This document shows, piece by piece, positions 1 through 5,545 of a stretch of 5,545 nucleotides of DNA (within the stretch, counting starts at the first letter, position 1; every line of letters starts with the position of its first letter). The position numbers and the translations under genes were made by a program. This stretch comes from an uncultured Leucobacter sp. (lineage in GTDB: Bacteria > Actinomycetota > Actinomycetes > Actinomycetales > Microbacteriaceae), in NCBI GenBank assembly GCA_945952575.1, contig CAMFIY010000206.1:1-5545 (forward strand). The letters are read 5' to 3'. The notes below the pieces were generated by a model. It was not told the origin of the DNA and searched no databases. It saw only the letters and a program-made list of their open reading frames with translations.

Positions 1-798
1 GTCTGGAACCGCTCACCCGGCGCGCTCGCGGAGCTGGAGGCCGCCGGCGCCGATCGAGCGGCATCCGTGACCGAGCTCTTCGAACGGTGCGACACGGTGA
101 TCCTGATGCTGCGGGACGCCGAAGCCGTCGACGTCGTGCTGCGCGGGCAGGCGGCGGGCCTCGCCGAACTCGTCCGCGACAGGACCGTCGTCAACATGGG
201 CACGCAGCCGCCGGAGCGCTCCCGTGCGCTCGCCGCGGAGATCGAGGCGGCCGGGGGCGACTATGTGGAGGCGCCGGTCTCGGGGTCCCGCCGTCCGGCG
301 GAGAACGGCGAGCTCGTCGCGATGCTGGCCGGCCGGCCGGAGACCGTCGAACGCGTGCAGCGCCTCATCGCCCCGCTCTGCGCCCAGACGATCCCGTGCG
401 GCGAGGTGCCGCAGGCGCTCACCATGAAGCTGACCGTCAACGTATTCCTGATCTCGGTGGTGACCGGCCTCGCCGAGACCTTCCACTTCGGCGAGCGCCA
501 CGGCATCGATCCACAGCTGCTGCGCACGGTCCTCGACGCCGGCCAGATGGCCTCCCCCGTCTCGCGGGTCAAGACCGCGAAGCTCGTCGATCGCGATCTC
601 TCCCCGCAGGCCGCGATCTCCGACGTGCTCATGAACGCCGAGCTGATCGTGGAGGCGGCGCGCACGGCCGGGGTCCCGATCCCGCTGCTCGATGCGTGCC
701 GGGATCTCTATGCGGCTGCGGTCGCCCGCGGCGACGGCGCCCTCGACATGGTCGGCGTCGTGCGCGCCTTCTCCGACCTGGGGTCGACGGGCGCCTGA
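1..798 (+). CDS. NAD(P)-dependent oxidoreductase, beta-hydroxyacid dehydrogenase family (5' end outside window)
   Basis: The frame is open from the first base to TGA at 796-798, giving 265 visible residues. The family is usually about 290 long, so about 25-30 residues, including the glycine-rich GxGxxG dinucleotide loop, lie upstream of the window. The visible protein begins VWNRSP, the end of the second Rossmann strand. An Arg at this place usually favours NADP(H) over NAD(H), which is an inference here. Visible residues 91-105 carry the substrate loop APVSGSRRPAENGEL. Lys143 in TMKLTVN, with Asn147 four residues on, fits the catalytic Lys and conserved Asn of the family, and an all-helical C-terminal domain follows. 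The VSGSxxPAExG form resembles glyoxylate/succinic semialdehyde reductases (GLYR type) more than 3-hydroxyisobutyrate dehydrogenase, which normally has VSGG. The protein is probably cytosolic and reduces a small aldehyde or keto acid. The exact substrate cannot be read from the sequence. Confidence 0.9.
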   Translation, partial: VWNRSPGALAELEAAGADRAASVTELFERCDTVILMLRDAEAVDVVLRGQAAGLAELVRDRTVVNMGTQPPERSRALAAEIEAAGGDYVEAPVSGSRRPAENGELVAMLAGRPETVERVQRLIAPLCAQTIPCGEVPQALTMKLTVNVFLISVVTGLAETFHFGERHGIDPQLLRTVLDAGQMASPVSRVKTAKLVDRDLSPQAAISDVLMNAELIVEAARTAGVPIPLLDACRDLYAAAVARGDGALDMVGVVRAFSDLGSTGA

Positions 799-824
799 CT
801 TCCTTCCGAGGGCTACGCATGGGA

Positions 825-836
825 TAGGGTTTCGCT
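825..836 (+). promoter_or_regulatory. Candidate -10 box placed for a leaderless start of the Excalibur gene
   Basis: The hexamer TAGGGT at 825-830 fits the actinobacterial TAnnnT -10 pattern. It lies exactly six bases before the ATG at 837, so transcription would be expected to begin at or next to the A of the start codon. No good -35 hexamer is seen: CCTTCC occupies the expected place near 802-807. The same bases contain AGGG (826-829), seven bases before the ATG, which could instead be a weak ribosome binding site on a longer transcript running in from the upstream oxidoreductase gene. The two readings cannot be separated from sequence alone. Confidence 0.45.
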
Positions 837-1112
837 ATGAAGTCCAAGATCCTCGCCGGCCTGGCCGCAGCCGCCCTCGCCGCCAGCCTCGTTCCCGCGA
901 CAGCCGCACCCGCCGCAGCCGCGGTGCGCCACTTCAAGAACTGCACCGCCCTCAACAAGGTCTACAAGCACGGGGTCGGGAAGAAGGGGGCGCGCGATCA
1001 CGTGAGCGGCAGCTCGAGACCGGTCACCACGTTCACCCGCAGCACCGCCGTCTACCTCGCGAACAAGAGCATGGACCGCGACAAGGACGGCATCGCCTGC
1101 GAGAAGCGCTGA
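837..1112 (+). CDS. Secreted Excalibur calcium-binding domain protein
   Basis: The product is a small 91-residue protein. Residues 1-29 form a typical Sec signal peptide: Lys2 and Lys4, a hydrophobic Ala/Leu core, and a likely signal peptidase I site after the AAPAAAA run. The mature part, from about Val30, is one Excalibur domain starting FKNCTALNKVY (33-43). It ends with the hallmark calcium loop DRDKDGIACE (80-89), where Asp80, Asp82 and Asp84 sit as in an EF-hand-like DxDxDG loop. Cys36 and Cys88 are the conserved pair and may form a disulfide outside the cell. Excalibur domains are found in exported, wall-associated or nuclease-linked proteins of Gram-positive bacteria, and their role is poorly known. 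Here the domain stands alone with no wall anchor or enzyme domain, so the protein is probably released or loosely wall-bound. The ATG at 837 is the only start that gives a full signal peptide. The aldo/keto reductase gene begins 14 bases after the stop. Confidence 0.93.
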   Translation: MKSKILAGLAAAALAASLVPATAAPAAAAVRHFKNCTALNKVYKHGVGKKGARDHVSGSSRPVTTFTRSTAVYLANKSMDRDKDGIACEKR

Positions 1113-1114
1113 GG
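1111..1114 (+). promoter_or_regulatory. Weak ribosome binding site for the aldo/keto reductase
   Basis: GAGG overlaps the stop codon of the Excalibur gene and lies 12 bases before the ATG at 1127, which is a long spacing. No better purine-rich site stands before this ATG or before the next in-frame ATG at 1142. No promoter is visible in the 14-base gap, so the gene is probably co-transcribed with the Excalibur gene or has a promoter inside it. Confidence 0.35.
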
Positions 1115-1126
1115 CCGACGACCCCC

Positions 1127-2056
1127 ATGAATGCGACCGGGATGACGCAGGAGAGCCCCGCCGCCCGCATCGGCCTCGGTCTCATGCGGATCGACGCGCT
1201 CGAGGACGCCGCGATCCGCGAGCTCTACAGCGGCGCGCGGCAGGCGGGAGTGACCCTCTTCGATCACGCCGACATCTACGGTGGCAGCTGGCACGAGTGC
1301 GAGCGCCGCTTCGGGGAGGCGCTCCGCCTCTCCCCGTCGGAGCGAGCCGAGGTGACGATCCAGTCGAAGTGCGGGATCCGGATCGACCAACCCGGCTTCG
1401 ACTTCTCCGCAGCGCACATCGTGCGCCAGGTCGAGGGCTCGCTGCGCGCGCTCGGCACCGACCACCTCGACCGACTGCTCCTGCACCGCCCCGACACGCT
1501 CGTCGAGCCGGAGGAGGTCGCCCGCGCATTCGACGAGCTCGAGGCGGCCGGCAAGGTGCGCGCCTTCGGCGTCTCGAACCACACCGTAGGCCAGATCAGA
1601 CTCCTGCGCACGGCGGTGCGCCAGCCCCTCGACGTCGACCAGGTGCAGTTCGGGCTCGGCCACGCCGCCCTCGCGGCTCAGGGCATTGCGGCGAACATGG
1701 CCGGCACCCCGCAGTCGACGGACCGCGACGGCGGCCTGCTCGACTTCGCGCGGATCGAGGGCATCACGCTGCAGGCCTGGTCCCCGTTCCAGTACGGCTT
1801 CTTCGAGGGAACCATCTTCGATCACCCGGAGGCCGCAGGGCTGCGAGCGGCGCTCGACCGGCTCGCGACGCACTACGGCACGACGCCGACCGCGATCGCG
1901 ACGGCATGGATCACGCGGCATCCGGCGCGCATGCAGGTGGTCCTGGGCACGACGCGTGCGGATCGGGTCGCCGAGAGCGTCGCCGGCGCCGGCATCTCGT
2001 TGAGCCGCGCGGAGTGGTACGAGCTGTTCGCCGCAGCGGGGTACGAGATCCCGTAG
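1127..2056 (+). CDS. Aldo/keto reductase, YdhF-like
   Basis: The product is a 309-residue cytosolic NADPH-dependent carbonyl reductase with a (beta/alpha)8 barrel. The full catalytic tetrad is visible: Asp46 and Tyr51 in FDHADIYGG (45-53), Lys81 in QSKCGI, and His120 in LLLHRPD. GVSNHT (148-153) and LGTTRADRVAESV (273-285) match the usual barrel strand and the cofactor-phosphate region. The DHADIYGG form, the SKCGI strand and the C-terminal AAGYEIP resemble E. coli YdhF. The segment at about 182-205 (with STDRDGGLLDF) and the following AWSPFQYGFFEG (217-228) are longer than in YdhF. From memory, they resemble aldo/keto reductases of low-GC Gram-positives. The frame stays open upstream to 692, but that part overlaps other genes and looks random. 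The ATG at 1127 gives the standard family length, and 1142 is an alternative start. The physiological substrate is unknown. Confidence 0.93.
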   Translation: MNATGMTQESPAARIGLGLMRIDALEDAAIRELYSGARQAGVTLFDHADIYGGSWHECERRFGEALRLSPSERAEVTIQSKCGIRIDQPGFDFSAAHIVRQVEGSLRALGTDHLDRLLLHRPDTLVEPEEVARAFDELEAAGKVRAFGVSNHTVGQIRLLRTAVRQPLDVDQVQFGLGHAALAAQGIAANMAGTPQSTDRDGGLLDFARIEGITLQAWSPFQYGFFEGTIFDHPEAAGLRAALDRLATHYGTTPTAIATAWITRHPARMQVVLGTTRADRVAESVAGAGISLSRAEWYELFAAAGYEIP

Positions 2057-2075
2057 CGCGCGATCCCCAGCAAAC

Positions 2076-2096
2076 TTGCAGCAACGCAAAATTGCG
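2076..2096 (+). repeat. Two adjacent short palindromes in the exporter promoter region
   Basis: TTGC-A-GCAA (2076-2084) is a perfect 4-1-4 inverted repeat. CGCAA-AA-TTGCG (2085-2096) is a perfect 5-2-5 inverted repeat directly beside it. Both are built from the TTGC/GCAA word that recurs at 2116-2121 (TTGCAA). The stems are too short and lack a T-run, so they do not look like a terminator for the aldo/keto reductase gene. Upstream of a transporter-TetR operon they are more likely part of a regulator binding region. Confidence 0.5.
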
Positions 2097-2121
2097 CGAC
2101 TGTAATATTTCAGGGTTGCAA
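2092..2121 (+). promoter_or_regulatory. Candidate TetR-type operator: 30-base dyad over the exporter -10 box
   Basis: The dyad axis lies between 2106 and 2107. The core CTGTAATATTTCAG (2100-2113) pairs at six of seven positions, with a T/T mismatch at 2103/2110. After a four-base unmatched step on each side, the outer arms TTGC (2092-2095) and GCAA (2118-2121) pair perfectly on the same axis. The core covers the presumed -10 box, so a bound dimer would block RNA polymerase. The TetR regulator encoded at the end of the operon is the natural candidate ligand. That link is inferred from context and not shown by the sequence. Confidence 0.5.
2103..2108 (+). promoter_or_regulatory. Candidate -10 box of the exporter-regulator operon
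   Basis: TAATAT fits the TAnnnT pattern and lies in the most AT-rich part of the window. Transcription would begin near 2115, leaving an untranslated leader of about 35 bases before the ATG at 2151. A -35 element is not clear: TTGCAG (2076-2081) is the best-looking hexamer but stands 21 bases away, longer than usual. This could suit an activator- or repressor-controlled promoter. Confidence 0.5.
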
Positions 2122-2140
2122 GAATTCAACGCCTGAACCG

Positions 2141-2145
2141 AAAGG
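2141..2145 (+). promoter_or_regulatory. Ribosome binding site of the MFS exporter gene
   Basis: AAAGG lies five bases before the ATG at 2151. It is the only purine-rich run near this start and supports it over the next in-frame ATG at 2259 (residue 37). Confidence 0.55.
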
Positions 2146-2150
2146 CCGGT

Positions 2151-4268
2151 ATGTCCACCGCCTCACCCGTCCCCTCCGAGGACGCGACGAAGACCGAGCC
2201 GATCGCATCGGGCCCGTCGAACGCCACCGACCCCGCCGCCGAGGGCTCGAAGCCGATCATGACGCACCGTCAGATCCTCTTCGTGATCTACGGACTCATG
2301 GCCGGCATGTTCCTCTCCTCGCTCGACCAGACGATCGTCGGCACGGCGATCCGCACGATCGGCGACGACCTGAACGGCCTCGACCAGCAGGCCTGGGTCA
2401 CGACCGCCTACCTCATCACCTCGACGATCTCGGTGCCGATCTACGGCAAGCTCTCCGACATCTTCGGCCGCCGCCCGCTCTTCATCTTCGGCATCGCGGT
2501 GTTCATCCTCGGTTCGCTGCTCTCGTCGTTCTCCGATTCGATGCTCATGCTCGCGGGCTTCCGCGCGTTCCAGGGCATCGGCGCCGGCGCGCTCATGGCG
2601 CTGCCGCTCGCGATCATGGGCGACATCCTCGCCCCGCGCGAGCGCGCCAAGTACCAGGGCTACTTCTTCGCCGTCTTCGGCATCTCGACCGTGATCGGAC
2701 CGCTGGTCGGCGGCCTCTTCTCCGGCGCGAACGAGATCCTGTGGGTCGCGGGCTGGCGCTGGGTCTTCCTCATCAACGTCCCGGTCGGCATCATCGCCCT
2801 GGCGATGGTCATCGCCTTCCTGCATCTGCCCAAGGTCGGCGCACGCCGGAATCCGCGCATCGACTGGTGGGGCGCGACCGCGGTCATCATGGCGCTCGTC
2901 CCGCTGCTCCTCGTCGCCGAGCAGGGCCGCGAGTGGGGCTGGGCCTCGGCCGGCGCGATCGCCTGCTACGTCATCGGCGCGATCGGCGCGATCTCCTTCG
3001 TCGTGATCGAGTTCCTGATGAAGGAGGACGCGATCATCCCGATCAAGCTCTTCCGCTCGGGCACCTTCTCGATGGCGACGGTCATCGGCGTACTGGTCGG
3101 CTTCGGCATGTTCGGCGCCATGATGACGATCCCCCTCTACATGCAGATCGTCGTCGGCCTGAACCCGACCGAGTCGGGCTTCGCGATGATCCCGATGGTG
3201 ATCGGTCTGATGATCGCGGCGATGAGTTCGGGGCAGATCACGGCGCGCACGGGCAAGTACCGGATCTTCCCGGTCACCGGCAGCCTCTTCACGGCCACCG
3301 GCTTCTTCCTGCTCACGTTCATGACCTACGACAAGCCGCTCTGGTTCATGATGCTGGGGATGTTCATCGTCGGCCTCGGACTCGGTCAGCTGATGCAGAC
3401 CCTCGTACTCGCCAGCCAGAACTCGGTCGCGCCGAGCGACATGGGCGTGGCGTCGAGCGCCGCGACCTTCTTCCGCCAGATCGGCGGCACGCTGGGCACG
3501 GCGATCATGATCTCGGTGCTGTTCACCGTGCTGCCGACGAACATCGTCACGAGCATGTCGGATCGCGGCACGCTGACCTCCGCGCTCGACGCGGCGCTGG
3601 ACCCGTCGGTGGCGGAGGCGCCCGCGAACGCGGCGATCATGAAGCAGTTGTGGAACCCGGTCGTGGATCCGATCCAGAGCGGCATCCAGGACCAGCTCGA
3701 CGCCGGCGTGAAGACCGCGAACGCGAAGGCCGAGGAGGCCGTCACCAAGCAGGTCACCGCAGCGGTGCAGGCGCAGGTGGATGCCGGCGCGCTGCCCCAG
3801 GAGGCGGCGCAGTCGGTCATCGACCAGCAGGTCGCCGCAGCGCTGCCCGACGCTCAGCGGGCGGCCCGCGAAGCAGTCGCCGAGCAGGCTCACGCCTCGG
3901 TCTCCGGCACCACCGTGAAGGTCGACTGGGCGAATGAGGATCAGCGCGGCTACTGGGTGGATCAGCTCTCCGACGAGCTCGTGAAGAAGGTCAAGGACGG
4001 CGATTCCACGGCGACCGACAGCGCCGGCGGATCCATCAGCGACACCTCGTTCCTGACCGGCGCCGATCCGCGACTCAGCAAGCCGTTCATGGTCGGCTTC
4101 ACCCAGTCCGCGGTCACGATCTACTGGGTCGGCTTCGGCGTGCTGCTGCTCGCCTTCGTGCTGAGCTGGTTCTTCCGCGTGCCGCCGCTGCGCCACCGTT
4201 CCGCGCTGCAGGAGCGAGCGGACGAGGCGGGTGTCAGCGACACCGGCACGATCCAGGTGCAGGCGTGA
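2151..4268 (+). CDS. MDR-type MFS exporter, DHA2 (EmrB/QacA) family, with a large external loop
   Basis: The 705-residue membrane protein is likely a proton-driven exporter of drugs or metabolites with 14 membrane helices. After a polar N-terminal tail (1-40), the family motifs appear in order: motif D1-like SLDQTIVGTA (57-66), motif A GKLSDIFGRRPL (99-110), motif B RAFQGIGAGAL (138-148), motif C GISTVIGPLVGG (177-188) and GWRWVFLINVPVG (201-213). TM13 is about 440-462, with the typical FFRQIGGTLGTA at its start, and the last helix is about 650-675. Between them lie about 185 polar residues (463-648), including an Ala/Gln-rich helical stretch (505-580). With both termini inside, this loop would face outward. 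Ordinary family members are about 470-550 residues, and the loop accounts for most of the excess length. The ATG at 2151 has an AAAGG site. The stop overlaps the GTG start of the TetR gene, so the pair forms an operon. The substrate cannot be told. Confidence 0.95.
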   Translation: MSTASPVPSEDATKTEPIASGPSNATDPAAEGSKPIMTHRQILFVIYGLMAGMFLSSLDQTIVGTAIRTIGDDLNGLDQQAWVTTAYLITSTISVPIYGKLSDIFGRRPLFIFGIAVFILGSLLSSFSDSMLMLAGFRAFQGIGAGALMALPLAIMGDILAPRERAKYQGYFFAVFGISTVIGPLVGGLFSGANEILWVAGWRWVFLINVPVGIIALAMVIAFLHLPKVGARRNPRIDWWGATAVIMALVPLLLVAEQGREWGWASAGAIACYVIGAIGAISFVVIEFLMKEDAIIPIKLFRSGTFSMATVIGVLVGFGMFGAMMTIPLYMQIVVGLNPTESGFAMIPMVIGLMIAAMSSGQITARTGKYRIFPVTGSLFTATGFFLLTFMTYDKPLWFMMLGMFIVGLGLGQLMQTLVLASQNSVAPSDMGVASSAATFFRQIGGTLGTAIMISVLFTVLPTNIVTSMSDRGTLTSALDAALDPSVAEAPANAAIMKQLWNPVVDPIQSGIQDQLDAGVKTANAKAEEAVTKQVTAAVQAQVDAGALPQEAAQSVIDQQVAAALPDAQRAAREAVAEQAHASVSGTTVKVDWANEDQRGYWVDQLSDELVKKVKDGDSTATDSAGGSISDTSFLTGADPRLSKPFMVGFTQSAVTIYWVGFGVLLLAFVLSWFFRVPPLRHRSALQERADEAGVSDTGTIQVQA

Positions 4269-4933
4269 GCCCGACCGACGCGGCGAGGGATTCCGGCGCC
4301 GAAACGGCTGCGACGGGGGCCGAGCCGGGAGGGCTCCGCGAGCGCAAGAAGCAGCAGCGGCGCGCGGCCCTCCACGTCGCGGCGCTGCGCCTGGTCGAGG
4401 AGCACGGCCTCGACGGAACCACCGTCGAGCAGATCTGCGACGTGGTCGGCGTCTCGCCGCGCACCTTCTTCAACTACTTCCCGTCGAAGACGGCGGCTGC
4501 GCTCAACCTCCCCGAGCAGGTCTTCTCCCCCGAGGCGCTGGCCGCGTTCCGCAGCGCGGAGGGCGAACTGATCCCCGCCCTGTGCACGCTGGTCGCCGAC
4601 TCGATGTACATCGGGGTGGAGCGCAAGCGCCTGAAGAAGCTGATCGCCCAGCAGCCCGAGCTCATGCCCGCGTTCACGCAGTGGATGACGACGCTGAAGG
4701 AGGAGCTCGGGCGGCTGGTCGAGGAGCGGGCGGGGTCGCATGAGGCGGCTGCAGCGGCGGTCGCGCTCACCCTCGGCTCGATCGGCGTGCTGATGCACGA
4801 CCCGCTGCAGGACGAGCGCCCGCCCGCGGTGCGGCTGCTCGAGAAGATGGACGAGATGCTCGCCGTTCGTCACGCGCTGATGGTGGATCCGGCGCCCGAC
4901 CACCGTTCCGCCTCTACGTCCCGCAGTAGCTGA
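4265..4933 (+). CDS. TetR/AcrR family transcriptional regulator
   Basis: The product is a 222-residue cytosolic DNA-binding regulator. After a low-complexity tail (1-26), residues 27-75 form a TetR_N helix-turn-helix domain. ALRLVEEHGLDGTTVEQIC leads into the turn and the recognition helix VSPRTFFNYFPSK (63-75), a very typical actinobacterial form. The C-terminal helical part (about 85-205) is the ligand-binding and dimer domain, which is variable and gives no ligand clue. The GTG start at 4265 overlaps the exporter stop in the pattern GTGA, which suggests coupled translation. AGG at 4255-4257, seven bases before, may serve as ribosome binding site. No other in-frame ATG, GTG or TTG precedes the DNA-binding domain, so the start is firm. 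The regulator probably represses its own operon through the dyad at 2092-2121 and is released by an exporter substrate; this is inference. Its 3' end overlaps the convergent SelO gene by 20 bases. Confidence 0.95.
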   Translation: MSPTDAARDSGAETAATGAEPGGLRERKKQQRRAALHVAALRLVEEHGLDGTTVEQICDVVGVSPRTFFNYFPSKTAAALNLPEQVFSPEALAAFRSAEGELIPALCTLVADSMYIGVERKRLKKLIAQQPELMPAFTQWMTTLKEELGRLVEERAGSHEAAAAAVALTLGSIGVLMHDPLQDERPPAVRLLEKMDEMLAVRHALMVDPAPDHRSASTSRSS

Positions 4934-5545
4934 CGAAGCGCCCCGCATCCGGCGGCGCGGGCTCCGCGAAACGCGCCCACTCGAGCCGCTCCTCGTAGGG
5001 GTGCGTGACCGCCTCGAGCAGGTCGACGAAGCGTGCGGGATCCCCGTCCGTCGCGGCCTCCAGCGCTTCGGCGAGCAGGTGGTTGCGCGGGATCGAGACG
5101 GGGTTCTCCCGTGCCATGAGCACGGGATCCGGATCTTCCGCGAGCCAGCGGTCCAGCCACGAGCCCGCCCGGGCCTGCCCGGCGACCGTTCCGCCGCCGA
5201 GCAGGGATCGGGCGACGACGAGCGCATCGCCGCCACGCTCGCGCATCGCTGCGCGCGTGAGCTGGCGGAAGGTCCCCGTGTAGTCGGCGCCGCTCTCACC
5301 GAGCAGTGCGAGCAGTTCCTCTGCCAGCTCTCGCCCCGGCGCAGCCGGCGCATCACGCAGCCCCAGTTTCGCCCGCATGCCGGCCGTCCAGGCTTCCGAG
5401 AACACCCGATCGAACCCGGCCAGGGCGTCCTCCGCCAGCGCAACGGCGCGATCGCCGTCAGGATCCAGGAGCGGAAGCAACGACTCGGCGAAGCGTGCGA
5501 GGTTCCACTTGGCGACGGTGGGTTGCGCACCGAACGCATACCGGC
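4914..5545 (-). CDS. selO: Protein adenylyltransferase SelO (YdiU/UPF0061 family), C-terminal part
   Basis: The frame runs from the right edge of the window to a TAG stop at 4914-4916, giving 209 visible residues of a protein usually about 480-500 long. The first visible residues, RYAFGAQPTVAKWNLARFAE, match the family signature just after the catalytic part of the pseudokinase-like fold. ADYTGTFRQL, ENPVSIPRNHLL (visible 146-157), the Gly-Asp-Pro segment and PYEERLEWARFAEP follow in family order. The protein ends SYCGT. SelO binds ATP in a flipped orientation and transfers AMP to Ser, Thr or Tyr of target proteins, with links to redox stress. The ATP-binding and catalytic residues lie outside the window, so activity cannot be judged. 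The Cys third from the end stands where vertebrate SelO has selenocysteine. Apparent start codons inside the window, such as TTG at 5478-5480, are internal because the conserved signature continues upstream of them. Confidence 0.94.
   Translation of the reverse strand, partial: RYAFGAQPTVAKWNLARFAESLLPLLDPDGDRAVALAEDALAGFDRVFSEAWTAGMRAKLGLRDAPAAPGRELAEELLALLGESGADYTGTFRQLTRAAMRERGGDALVVARSLLGGGTVAGQARAGSWLDRWLAEDPDPVLMARENPVSIPRNHLLAEALEAATDGDPARFVDLLEAVTHPYEERLEWARFAEPAPPDAGRFVSYCGT

Noticed and set aside
87..827. A 246-codon plus-strand open frame overlapping the first gene
   Set aside because: It is Arg/Gly/Pro-rich out-of-frame translation of the dehydrogenase gene, which shows clear family motifs in its own frame.
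799..836. Possible terminator between the oxidoreductase and the Excalibur gene
   Set aside because: No hairpin with paired arms and no T-run can be formed in these 38 bases.
692..1126. Upstream extension of the aldo/keto reductase frame, giving 454 residues
   Set aside because: The extension overlaps the end of the oxidoreductase gene and the whole Excalibur gene, and reads as Arg-rich out-of-frame translation. The start at 1127 gives the normal family length.
2075..2122. CTTGCA/TGCAAG inverted repeat considered as a transcription terminator of the aldo/keto reductase gene
   Set aside because: The arms are only six bases, the loop is about 36 bases, and no T-run follows. The placement over a promoter fits an operator better.
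3663..3890. Possible DNA-level tandem repeat in the exporter loop
   Set aside because: The similarity is limited to a short protein motif, and the bases between copies do not line up, so this is helical low-complexity protein sequence and not a recent duplication.
2163..4196. A 677-codon open frame on the minus strand covering nearly the whole exporter gene
   Set aside because: It is the antisense shadow of a hydrophobic, GC-rich gene. The translation is dominated by Arg, Asp, Glu and His with no domain or membrane pattern, while the plus strand has every motif of the DHA2 family.
4121..5539. A 472-codon minus-strand open frame across the regulator and selO
   Set aside because: It runs out of frame with selO and antisense to the regulator. 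Its product is Arg/Ser/Pro-rich with no recognisable motif, whereas the true selO frame carries the family signature to its last residue.

Overview
The window is high-GC DNA with dense, tightly packed genes and the strong third-position G/C bias of an actinobacterium. Several features point to a high-GC Gram-positive, perhaps a member of the Microbacteriaceae: a secreted Excalibur-domain protein, a GTG start inside a 4-base gene overlap, a likely leaderless start, and a DHA2-type exporter with a cognate-looking TetR regulator. The family-level placement is inference, because no rRNA or other marker gene is present.

Layout, left to right. Positions 1-798 hold the 3' part of a beta-hydroxyacid dehydrogenase-type NAD(P)-dependent oxidoreductase on the + strand. 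Positions 837-1112 encode a 91-residue secreted Excalibur calcium-binding protein, probably read from its own promoter. Fourteen bases later, 1127-2056 encodes an aldo/keto reductase of the YdhF type. A 94-base, comparatively AT-rich intergenic stretch (2057-2150) carries a promoter and several nested inverted repeats. It leads into a two-gene operon: a 705-residue DHA2/EmrB-QacA type MFS exporter (2151-4268) overlapping by 4 bases a TetR-family regulator (4265-4933). The right edge (4914-5545, - strand) is the C-terminal part of a SelO/YdiU family protein adenylyltransferase, whose stop codon lies inside the 3' end of the regulator gene.

How the parts fit together. The clearest functional unit is the exporter-regulator pair. 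The regulator is translated by coupling to the exporter, and the dyad over the exporter -10 box is the natural candidate for its operator, giving an autoregulated drug- or metabolite-efflux operon. The two oxidoreductases and the Excalibur protein show no obvious shared pathway. SelO is a conserved stress and redox housekeeping gene facing the other way.

I see no mobile element, CRISPR array, RNA gene or clearly undescribed system. The most notable items are the roughly 185-residue external loop inserted between the last two membrane helices of the exporter, and the nested palindromes in its promoter. There is no gene-free stretch above 300 bases.
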